Below are positions 35,133-41,911 of a stretch of 64,000 bases of DNA, in pieces (within the stretch, counting starts at the first letter, position 1; every line of letters starts with the position of its first letter). The notes beneath the pieces were generated by a model. It saw only the letters and a list, made by a program, of their open reading frames with translations, did no database searches and had not been told where the DNA came from. A program made the position numbers and the translations under genes. The stretch covers positions 62,001 to 126,000 of the forward strand of contig NZ_JBHSRI010000018.1 in the NCBI RefSeq assembly GCF_042658845.1. The letters run 5' to 3'. This stretch comes from Paenisporosarcina macmurdoensis. Lineage in GTDB: Bacteria > Bacillota > Bacilli > Bacillales_A > Planococcaceae.

Positions 35133-35138
35133 GATAAT
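35133..35138 (+). promoter_or_regulatory. -10 element of the 6S RNA gene
   Basis: GATAAT (within TATGATAATAT, 35130-35140) lies about 13-18 bases upstream of the predicted 6S RNA 5' end. No convincing -35 hexamer was seen. Confidence 0.5.
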
Positions 35139-35150
35139 ATACAGGTAACA

Positions 35151-35336
35151 CGAATCCTGATGTGTTCGTTAATTGCCACATCGATTTTGACCTAACTATT
35201 ATATCGTCGGGAATCTTCCTTTTGTAATGGCAAACATGCCCCCAGGGGACCTTTAAAGTTATAAAGTGGATACCCACCTGCTGTGTGCGGGCTCAAAACG
35301 ATAAGCTTCATAATGACGGCACGATTGGGATTCGTC
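35151..35336 (+). ncRNA. ssrS: 6S RNA (SsrS; BsrA-like)
   Basis: The sequence follows the B. subtilis 6S-1 RNA closely: CCTGATGTGTTCGTTAA, TCTTCCTTTTGTAATGGCAA, ACATGCCCC-AGGGGACCT, AAAGTGG.TACCCACCTGC and GATAAGCTTCATAATGACGG in the right order. The ends CGAATCCT (35151-35158) and GGGATTCG (35327-35334) close the long hairpin. 6S RNA sequesters housekeeping RNA polymerase in stationary phase. The location between aspS and tcdA is as I recall for B. subtilis bsrA. A terminator follows at 35353-35385. Confidence 0.95.
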
Positions 35337-35352
35337 CTACATTATGTATAAT

Positions 35353-35385
35353 CCCTCTAGCTTTTTACAAGCTAGGGGGTTTTTA
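35353..35385 (+). terminator. Terminator of 6S RNA
   Basis: CCCTCTAGCTT pairs with AAGCTAGGGGG across a short loop and is followed by TTTTT. Confidence 0.88.
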
Positions 35386-35431
35386 TTGAGTATAATCCCT
35401 ACTAAAACGATATAGATTGTGAGGACAACAA

Positions 35432-36196
35432 ATGTTACATCAATTTTCTCGAAATGAATTAGCAATAGGATCAGAAGGTGTTGACCTTTTAAAAAATACA
35501 ACGGTGGCCATTTTAGGAATAGGTGGCGTTGGCTCATTTGCAGCTGAAGCATGTGCAAGAAGTGGCATCGGAAAAATCATTCTTGTGGATAAAGACAATG
35601 TCGATATAACCAATATTAATCGACAACTTGTTGCGTATACCTCAACCGTAGGGCGCTCGAAATCAGAAGTCATGAAAGAACGAATTCTAGATATAAACCC
35701 TGAGTGTGAAGTACACGATTTACATATGTTCTACACAGAAGAAACATTTGAAGATTTCTTCAGTCATAATGTGGATTATGTAATTGATGCCTCAGATACG
35801 ATCATTTACAAAATACATTTAATGAAAGAATGTTTAACGCGTGGAGTGAAAATTATTTCATGTATGGGTGCAGCAAACAAAACGGATCCTACTCGTTTTA
35901 AAATAGAGGATATTTCAAAAACACATACAGATCCATTAGCAAAAGTCATTCGCAAAAAATTACGTAAAGAAGGTATTTCTAAAGGTATTCCTGTGGTCTT
36001 TTCAGACGAGAGTCCAATAATCGTCAGAGCAGATGTAGTTGAGACGGTTGGGAAACCCGATGCCAAATTCCGTAAAGCGCAAATGCCCCCATCATCAAAT
36101 GCTTTTGTCCCGTCAGTAGCAGGATTAGTAGCAGCGAGTTGGGTAATTAATGATATTACGAGAGAAATTCCAGTACAACGAGTGCGTATGAACTAG
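35432..36196 (+). CDS. tcdA: tRNA threonylcarbamoyladenosine dehydratase TcdA
   Basis: TcdA is an E1-like enzyme that cyclises t6A37 of ANN-decoding tRNAs to ct6A using ATP. The protein has 254 residues. The nucleotide-binding GIGGVGSFAAEACARSGI is at about residues 30-47, followed by DKDNVDITNINRQ, the ThiF/E1 hallmark. It ends VPSVAGLVAASWVINDI. It is adjacent to 6S RNA and convergent with rarA, as yrvM-yrvN in Bacillus. A GTGAGGA site precedes the ATG. Confidence 0.95.
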   Translation: MLHQFSRNELAIGSEGVDLLKNTTVAILGIGGVGSFAAEACARSGIGKIILVDKDNVDITNINRQLVAYTSTVGRSKSEVMKERILDINPECEVHDLHMFYTEETFEDFFSHNVDYVIDASDTIIYKIHLMKECLTRGVKIISCMGAANKTDPTRFKIEDISKTHTDPLAKVIRKKLRKEGISKGIPVVFSDESPIIVRADVVETVGKPDAKFRKAQMPPSSNAFVPSVAGLVAASWVINDITREIPVQRVRMN

Positions 36197-36207
36197 AAGT
36201 AATGGAG

Positions 36208-36232
36208 GGCGACCAGAAATGGTCGTCTTTTT
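36208..36232 (+). terminator. Terminator after tcdA
   Basis: GGCGACCA (36208-36215) pairs with TGGTCGTC (36220-36227), with a GAAA tetraloop and a following TTTTTC. Confidence 0.82.
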
Positions 36233-36295
36233 CTTTGATTTCATGTGAAATGTCTTATGAAAAGGAGCATGTTCAAATAGTTAGGACTATTTTGT

Positions 36296-36389
36296 GTTTG
36301 GGTTGCAACTTTCTTCATTTCGTTGCAACTTTCACGATTTGGTTGCAACTTTTACGATTTCGTTGCAACTATCCAAATATCTCCTAATT
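36296..36389 (+). repeat. Phased repeat array B: four GTTGCAAC units at exactly 20-bp period
   Basis: GTTGCAAC occurs at 36302, 36322, 36342 and 36362, each step exactly 20 bp, with the same unit (GATTTCGTTGCAACTTTC) as array A. It ends in TATCCAAATATCTCCTAATT, nearly identical to the end block of array A 25 kb away. It lies between tcdA and rarA, 130 bp before array C. Confidence 0.87.
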
Positions 36390-36520
36390 TCTACTCGATT
36401 CTCCCGCAAAAAAGCAGGCCATCGCGTAAGCGTTGGGCTGACAAATTAGATTCTCCAATTGTTAATGAAGCTGATGTTTAAATCAATATGTCCATTTTTA
36501 AGATGTTGTTCTAAATTCTC

Positions 36521-36636
36521 GATTGTCGCAACTTTTGTGGATAATGTCGCAACTTTCGTGATTTTTATCGTAACTTTTAAGGTTATTGTCGCAACTTTCA
36601 CCAATATTGTCGCAACTATCCAATTTCCGCCTAATT
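36521..36636 (+). repeat. Phased repeat array C: five GTCGCAAC units at exactly 21-bp period
   Basis: GTCGCAAC (ATCGTAAC in the third unit) occurs at 36525, 36546, 36567, 36588 and 36609, each step exactly 21 bp. Core and period differ from array B, yet the end block TATCCAATTTCCGCCTAATT (36617-36636) is the same motif as in arrays A and B. A minus-strand frame through it reads as a heptad repeat (KVATxxx), but the conservation does not follow codon positions. Confidence 0.85.
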
Positions 36637-36654
36637 CCATGACGCGTTCCATCA

Positions 36655-36697
36655 AACAAAAAAGAAGTGAATCGCTATGACCAGCGACTCACTTCTT
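36655..36697 (-). terminator. Terminator of rarA, overlapping its stop codon
   Basis: AAGAAGTGAATCGCT (36662-36676) and AGCGACTCACTTCTT (36683-36697) form a 15-bp stem with one mismatch and a 6-base loop. The minus-strand tail is TTTTTTG. The stem includes the rarA stop codon. Confidence 0.88.
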
Positions 36698-37975
36698 CTG
36701 TTTAAAGGTCTCTAATTTCTGGTAAATACCAGCGAGTTTCTTCTCTTCGCCAGCAAGGACTGGATCATAAAATTGCGTTCCAACCAAGTTATCAGGTAGA
36801 TACGTTTGATTGACCCAACCACCGAATGAGCCGATCGGGGTATTGTGTGGATACTTATACCCTACGTGACCAAGTGCAGCAGCCCCAGCATAATGAGTAT
36901 CTTTTAAATGACTTGGAATATCGCCAACTTTTCCCGCATGAATGGATGCAATAGCCGCGTCTATTGCTTTATAAGCAGAGTTTGATTTCTCAGATAAACA
37001 CATCTCGACAACGGCATTTGCTAGAGGGATGCGAGCTTCAGGTAATCCTAATCGCTCGGCAGCTTGAATACTTGCGAGAACATGTGGCCCAACAGAAGGA
37101 TTCGCTACTCCAATGTCTTCGTATGCCATCACTAGAAGGCGTCTGGAAACAGCAACTAAATCACCATTTTCAAGTAAATGAGCTAAATAATACATAGCAG
37201 CATTAACGTCACTACCACGTACTGACTTTTGTAAGGCAGACAATAAATTATAGAAATGAGAGCCTTTTTTGTCACCAAATACGCCAATACGATCGACCAA
37301 ATTTTGAAGTAATGCATCGTCAATGATGGTTACACCATCTTCTTCGTCTGACGCTGAAACGACTGATTCAAGTATGGTTAAAGCCTTTCTAGCATCGCCA
37401 TTTGCGGCTTCGGCAATTTTTAGTTGTTGCTGTGGTGAGATTTTAATTGTTTGACGACCAAGTCCTCGTTTATCGTCACTAAGTGCTCGTTGTATAAGTG
37501 TCAATAAATCATCAGCGGTTAAACGTTTCAGTTGCTTAATTTCTCCGCAACGAGAACGAATGGCTGGATTAACATCATGGAAAGGATTTTCCGTAGTCGC
37601 TCCAATTAAAACAATCGAGCCATTTTCAACGTGTGGAAGTAAGGTGTCTTGTTGTAACTTATTGAATCGATGGATCTCGTCCAAAAACAATAAGACTTTT
37701 CCTGTGACTCGCGATTCATTGACAACGTCTTCGATATCTTTTTTCCCTGAGCGAGTTGCATTGAGGGCAATGAATGGTAGATTACTAGTCCCAGCGATTG
37801 CATATGCTAGTGACGTCTTGCCAATTCCTGGTTCCCCGTATAACAACATGGATGGAACATGTCCATTTAAGATCATTCTATATAAGGGTGTGTCTTTGCC
37901 AATAATGTCCTGTTGACCAGCGATTTCATCTAATTTATGTGGTCTCATTCGATAAGCAAGTGGTTCGTTTTGCAA
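36689..37975 (-). CDS. rarA: Replication-associated recombination protein RarA (MgsA)
   Basis: This is a 428-residue clamp-loader-like AAA+ ATPase acting at stalled forks. The N-terminal PLAYRMRPHKLDEIAGQ is the family signature. Walker A GEPGIGKTS is near residue 49, Walker B LLFLDEIHRF near 95, and sensor ATTENPFHDVNPAIRSRC follows. The C-terminus has YPHNTPIGSFGGWVNQTYLP. The start is TTG at 37975, 8 bases from AGGAGG; a GTG three codons earlier overlaps that site. It is divergent from cymR. Confidence 0.95.
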   Translation of the reverse strand: MQNEPLAYRMRPHKLDEIAGQQDIIGKDTPLYRMILNGHVPSMLLYGEPGIGKTSLAYAIAGTSNLPFIALNATRSGKKDIEDVVNESRVTGKVLLFLDEIHRFNKLQQDTLLPHVENGSIVLIGATTENPFHDVNPAIRSRCGEIKQLKRLTADDLLTLIQRALSDDKRGLGRQTIKISPQQQLKIAEAANGDARKALTILESVVSASDEEDGVTIIDDALLQNLVDRIGVFGDKKGSHFYNLLSALQKSVRGSDVNAAMYYLAHLLENGDLVAVSRRLLVMAYEDIGVANPSVGPHVLASIQAAERLGLPEARIPLANAVVEMCLSEKSNSAYKAIDAAIASIHAGKVGDIPSHLKDTHYAGAAALGHVGYKYPHNTPIGSFGGWVNQTYLPDNLVGTQFYDPVLAGEEKKLAGIYQKLETFKQKK

Positions 37976-38110
37976 TCGATGCACCTCCTATTTTCGTACA
38001 TTTGTTCTCCATTATACGTGGTCAATTGTGAAAAGTCATTTCAAAGGCGATTGGTCGGAAATGTGCTATACTATGTAAATGAATTTAGAGGATTTATAGA
38101 GGTGAATAAC

Positions 38111-38530
38111 GTGAGAATTTCGACAAAAGGTCGTTATGGTTTAACAATTATGATAGAATTGGCCAAGCATTTTGGAGAGGGTCCTGTACCACTTCGTAAA
38201 ATAGCGTCAGAAAATGATTTATCAGAGGCGTATTTAGAACAATTAGTCTCTCCACTACGTAATTCTGGACTTGTTAAAAGTGTCAGAGGCGCACACGGTG
38301 GATATAAGCTTTCAAAACCTCCACATTTAATTTCTGCGGGGGATGTTATTCGTGTCTTAGAAGGTCCAATTCAACCAGTTGAAGGAATAGAAAATGAAGC
38401 ACCTCCTCAACGAGAATTGTGGTCTCGCATTCGCGATGCAGTGAAAACTGTATTAGATACGACAACAATTGAAGATCTAGCCAAATACAGTGATGCGTCT
38501 TCAGATGACGGTTATATGTATTATATTTAA
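38111..38530 (+). CDS. cymR: Rrf2-family cysteine metabolism repressor CymR
   Basis: This is a 139-residue Rrf2 regulator. In Bacillus and Staphylococcus CymR represses cysteine/sulfur assimilation genes, often with CysK as partner. It starts MRISTKGRYGLTIMIELAKHFG, followed by the winged helix (LSEAYLEQLVSPLRNSGLVKSVRGAHGGY). The three Fe-S ligand cysteines of IscR are absent (no Cys at all in the protein), as expected of CymR. The start is GTG at 38111 with AGAGGTGA; the upstream frame is antisense to rarA. It is followed by iscS and mnmA, as in B. subtilis. Confidence 0.93.
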   Translation: MRISTKGRYGLTIMIELAKHFGEGPVPLRKIASENDLSEAYLEQLVSPLRNSGLVKSVRGAHGGYKLSKPPHLISAGDVIRVLEGPIQPVEGIENEAPPQRELWSRIRDAVKTVLDTTTIEDLAKYSDASSDDGYMYYI

Positions 38531-38536
38531 ATATCT

Positions 38537-38666
38537 GTTCAAAACAGAGTATTAACAGAGCGAAAAACGGAACGCTGTTAATGATAATAACATGCAGCTG
38601 AGGGACACTAACATCCTATTTCTACGGTAACATTTCGCAAAATTAATGGTTGCTGGACTTTTGAAC
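38537..38666 (+). repeat. MITE-like element with GTTCAAAA/TTTTGAAC ends, between cymR and iscS
   Basis: The ends are GTTCAAAA (38537-38544) and GACTTTTGAAC (38656-38666), with 130 bp in all. Inside is a hairpin ATTAACAG.GCG...CGCTGTTAAT (about 38551-38582). It is shorter than the copies at 4935 and 39840 but has the same end words and the same position just before a ribosome site. Confidence 0.55.
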
Positions 38667-38688
38667 TATCTTTATAAAGGGGTACGAC

Positions 38689-39831
38689 ATGAATAGAATC
38701 TATTTAGACCACGCAGCCACTTCACCCGTACATCCACAAGTCATTAACAAATTGATCGAAACGATGGAGCACACGTATGGCAATCCATCAAGCATTCATG
38801 CGACTGGACGTGAAGCGCGAAAACAGTTAGATGTGGCGCGTGAACGTTTAGCTAAAAGCATTGGTGCTAAAGATCAAGATATTATTGTGACAAGTGGCGG
38901 GACGGAAGCAGATAACTTAGCAATTTTTGGTACAGCGTTTGCTAGAAAAAAAGAAGGCTCCCATATTATCACTTCTCAAATCGAGCATCATGCAGTTCTT
39001 ACAGCATGTGAAAAGCTTGAGAAAGATGGCTATGAAGTTACGTATTTACCTGTTAACGAGCAGGGAAGAGTATCTGTCGAAGCTGTTAAACAGGCACTCC
39101 GCGACGATACGATTTTAGTGACAATTATGCTAGGAAATAACGAAGTGGGAACAATTCAACCGATTCAAGAAATTGGTGAATTATTAAAAGAGCACAAGGC
39201 AACTTTCCATACAGATGCTGTTCAAGCATACGGATTATTGCAAATATCAGTCGACGAATTACAAGTCGATCTTTTATCCGTTTCTTCGCATAAAATCAAC
39301 GGACCTAAAGGGATTGGCTACTTATACCAACGCAAAGGCACGAAATTGTCACCGCAATTTTGGGGTGGTCAGCAAGAGCGAAAACGTCGTGCTGGAACTG
39401 AAAATGTTCCGGGTATTTTGGCATTCGCTGAAGCTGTTTCTATCGCACAACAAACGATAGAAGAAAAACGCGATTTGTATAGTCAATTTAAAAAAGAGAT
39501 GGTTTCAATTTGGGAACAATTTGAAATTGATTTCAAAATAAATGGTGAAATACAGTTTACACTTCCGCATATCGTGAATGTGAGCTTTGCAGGGACCGAC
39601 GTTGAATCGCTACTCGTTAATTTAGATATGGCGGGAATTAGTGTTTCAAGTGGTTCAGCATGTACAGCAGGCTCAATCAATCCGTCTCACGTATTAGTTG
39701 CCATGTATGGTGAAAACGCAAGTGAACTTCGCAATTCAATTCGCTTTAGCTTCGGTTATGGAGTAACGGTTGAAGAAGTAAAAGAAGCAGCGACTTTAAC
39801 AGCTAATGTAGTTAAACGACTTGTAAAATAG
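38689..39831 (+). CDS. iscS: Cysteine desulfurase (IscS/NifS type, YrvO-like)
   Basis: This is a 380-residue PLP enzyme that takes sulfur from cysteine, here probably dedicated to the adjacent thiouridylase MnmA. It starts MNRIYLDHAATSPVHP. The PLP lysine is in SVSSHKINGPKGIGYLY (near residue 203), and the catalytic Cys is in SSGSACTAGSINPSHVL (near residue 325). It is separated from mnmA by a 225-bp repeat element, so co-transcription must pass through that element. Confidence 0.94.
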   Translation: MNRIYLDHAATSPVHPQVINKLIETMEHTYGNPSSIHATGREARKQLDVARERLAKSIGAKDQDIIVTSGGTEADNLAIFGTAFARKKEGSHIITSQIEHHAVLTACEKLEKDGYEVTYLPVNEQGRVSVEAVKQALRDDTILVTIMLGNNEVGTIQPIQEIGELLKEHKATFHTDAVQAYGLLQISVDELQVDLLSVSSHKINGPKGIGYLYQRKGTKLSPQFWGGQQERKRRAGTENVPGILAFAEAVSIAQQTIEEKRDLYSQFKKEMVSIWEQFEIDFKINGEIQFTLPHIVNVSFAGTDVESLLVNLDMAGISVSSGSACTAGSINPSHVLVAMYGENASELRNSIRFSFGYGVTVEEVKEAATLTANVVKRLVK

Positions 39832-39839
39832 TAATGAAC

Positions 39840-40064
39840 GTTCAAAAGTCCGCTTAAAATTGTAAGTCGAATGTCTTCGTTGGCTTGCTTCTCTGTTCCT
39901 TACGATAAAGTACGAGAGGAACTCCTGCAAAAAACGCTGACTTCCAATAAGCAATGTCTTCTATGACGAGTAACCGCAGGAGCTCATGCTGAAGTCAGCA
40001 CAACCTGTGCAAGCAAAGTACTCGGAGGCATCGGCCACTAGACCTTTTTATGCTCCTTTTGAAC
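39840..40064 (+). repeat. MITE-like element with GTTCAAAAG/CTTTTGAAC ends, between iscS and mnmA
   Basis: The left end is GTTCAAAAGTC (39840-39850) and the right end CTTTTGAAC (40056-40064), with 225 bp in all. It shares with the copy at 4935-5145 the words CGTTGGCTTGCTTC and, at the right end, CTTTTTATG.TCCTTTTGAAC. The centre has two interleaved pairings, CTCCTGC/GCAGGAG and GCTGACTTC/GAAGTCAGC. It also carries GACGAGTAACCGCAGGAGC, identical to a word in the insert at 17548-17566. Confidence 0.7.
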
Positions 40065-40093
40065 AAACAATTAAAATAGAAAAGGTGAGAATC

Positions 40094-41215
40094 ATGGAAC
40101 AATTAAAAGATCCTGCAAATACACGTGTCGTAGTTGGCATGTCAGGTGGCGTTGATTCGTCCGTTGCAGCTTATTTATTAAAACAACAGGGCTATGATGT
40201 AATCGGAATCTTTATGAAAAACTGGGATGACACTGATGAAAACGGTGTGTGTACAGCTACCGAAGATTATGACGATGTCATTAAAGTATGTAACCAAATA
40301 GGTATACCCTATTACTCAGTAAACTTCGAAAAACAATACTGGGATAAAGTATTCTCTTACTTCTTAGAAGAGTATAAAGCCGGTAGAACACCAAATCCTG
40401 ATGTGATGTGTAATAAAGAAATTAAGTTTAAAGCTTTCTTAGAGCACGCGGTGAGTTTAGGTGCTGATTATTTAGCAACTGGTCATTACGCACAAGTAAA
40501 AGAAGTAGATGGGGAAACTCGACTTCTTCGTGGACTTGATAACAACAAAGATCAAACGTACTTTTTAAATCAATTATCCCAAGATCAATTATCAAAAGTC
40601 ATGTTCCCAATTGGTCATATGGAAAAGAAACTTGTACGTGAAATTGCAGCAGAAGCAGGACTTGCGACGGCGACTAAAAAAGATTCTACGGGTATCTGCT
40701 TTATCGGCGAACGCAATTTCAAAGAGTTCTTAAGCCAATATTTGCCAGCTCAACCTGGTGAAATGGTGACGATGGATGGTGTGAATATGGGCCGTCATGA
40801 CGGATTAATGTATTACACTATCGGTCAACGTCAAGGTTTAGGCATTGGTGGAGCAGGAGATCCTTGGTTTGTTCTTGGTAAGAACCTTGCAAAAAACGAA
40901 TTGCTTGTTGGACAAAACATACACCATGAAGCATTATTTTCTGATCAATTAACGGCAGTAAATATGAGTTTTACAACAACTGAACCTAAAAATAATACAT
41001 TCTCTTGTACAGCTAAATTTAGATACCGTCAAGAAGACGTTAAAGTAGAAGTTGAGTTAACACCTGATAACGGAGCCATTATTACATTTGCTGAACCAGT
41101 ACGAGCTATTACACCTGGTCAAGCCGTTGTATTATATGATGGGGATGTTTGTTTAGGTGGCGGTACAATCGATGAAGTAATGAAACACGGGAAAAAATTA
41201 ACTTATGTTGGTTAA
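40094..41215 (+). CDS. mnmA: tRNA-specific 2-thiouridylase MnmA
   Basis: MnmA thiolates U34 of Lys, Glu and Gln tRNAs. It has 373 residues from the ATG at 40094 (AAAGGTGAG site). The PP-loop GMSGGVDSSVAAYLL is near residue 16. The catalytic cysteines are in NPDVMCNKEIKF (near 105) and STGICFIGERNF (near 203). It is downstream of the cysteine desulfurase that supplies sulfur. An upstream in-frame extension runs through the repeat element and is rejected. Confidence 0.96.
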   Translation: MEQLKDPANTRVVVGMSGGVDSSVAAYLLKQQGYDVIGIFMKNWDDTDENGVCTATEDYDDVIKVCNQIGIPYYSVNFEKQYWDKVFSYFLEEYKAGRTPNPDVMCNKEIKFKAFLEHAVSLGADYLATGHYAQVKEVDGETRLLRGLDNNKDQTYFLNQLSQDQLSKVMFPIGHMEKKLVREIAAEAGLATATKKDSTGICFIGERNFKEFLSQYLPAQPGEMVTMDGVNMGRHDGLMYYTIGQRQGLGIGGAGDPWFVLGKNLAKNELLVGQNIHHEALFSDQLTAVNMSFTTTEPKNNTFSCTAKFRYRQEDVKVEVELTPDNGAIITFAEPVRAITPGQAVVLYDGDVCLGGGTIDEVMKHGKKLTYVG

Positions 41216-41233
41216 TTAACAAGGAGTGAGACG

Positions 41234-41890
41234 ATGAATGAACTAGAACTTGGCATTGCGGCCATTCAAAATAAGGATTATGAACAAGCAGTCGTACATT
41301 TTAATAATTCCATTGAAGAAGAGCCTAATAATCCTTTAGGCTATATTAACTTTGGTAATTTATTAGCTCGAATGAATGAAACAGAACGTGCAGAGCGCTT
41401 TTTCCAAAAAGCGATTACACTTGACCCTACTGCAGCTACAGCGTTTTATGGACTTGCCAATTTGTATTATGAACAAGAACGATACGAAGAGGCAGCAAAG
41501 CTTTATGAAAAAGCGATTAAATTTGGCATCCAAGGTGCAGATGCCTACTTTATGTTAGGGAAATGTTTTGAACGGTTAGAGAGTCCGAAACTTGCACTGC
41601 CATATTTACAGCGTGCAGCTGAACTGGATCCAAGTGATGTTCAAATTCGCTTATCTTATGGAATTGGACTAGCGGCTTTAGAAATGTTCAAAGAAGCAGA
41701 ACCTGAATTTATGTATGTGATTCTTGAAGACTTAAACAATGCAGATGCACATTATAATTTAGGTGTGTTGTATGCGGTGTCTACAGATCGCACAGATGAT
41801 GCGTTGTATCATTTGAAACAAGCGTACACATTGCAACCAAAATTCGATCAGGCCAGATATGTGCACGATATGATTGCATTACGAAAATAA
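41234..41890 (+). CDS. Tetratricopeptide repeat protein (YrrB-like)
   Basis: This is a 218-residue protein made almost entirely of about six 34-residue TPR units (for example NPLGYINFGNLLARM, ATAFYGLANLYYEQ, ADAYFMLGKCFERL, ADAHYNLGVLYAV). There is no signal peptide or membrane segment, so it is cytoplasmic. It lies between mnmA and recD2 exactly as yrrB does in B. subtilis. The partner is unknown. An AAGGAGTGAG site precedes the ATG by 4-5 bases. Confidence 0.88.
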   Translation: MNELELGIAAIQNKDYEQAVVHFNNSIEEEPNNPLGYINFGNLLARMNETERAERFFQKAITLDPTAATAFYGLANLYYEQERYEEAAKLYEKAIKFGIQGADAYFMLGKCFERLESPKLALPYLQRAAELDPSDVQIRLSYGIGLAALEMFKEAEPEFMYVILEDLNNADAHYNLGVLYAVSTDRTDDALYHLKQAYTLQPKFDQARYVHDMIALRK

Positions 41891-41911
41891 CTATTCTAGG
41901 AGGCGACAGAT

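Noticed and set aside
36446..36655. Minus-strand frame of 69 codons with KVATxxx repeats
   Set aside because: It is array C translated. Core conservation ignores codon position, and array B next to it has a 20-bp period that breaks any frame. The upstream GGCGG is a poor ribosome site.
39986..40093. Upstream extension of mnmA by 36 codons
   Set aside because: It lies in the MITE-like element. The PP-loop distance from the ATG at 40094 is normal for MnmA.
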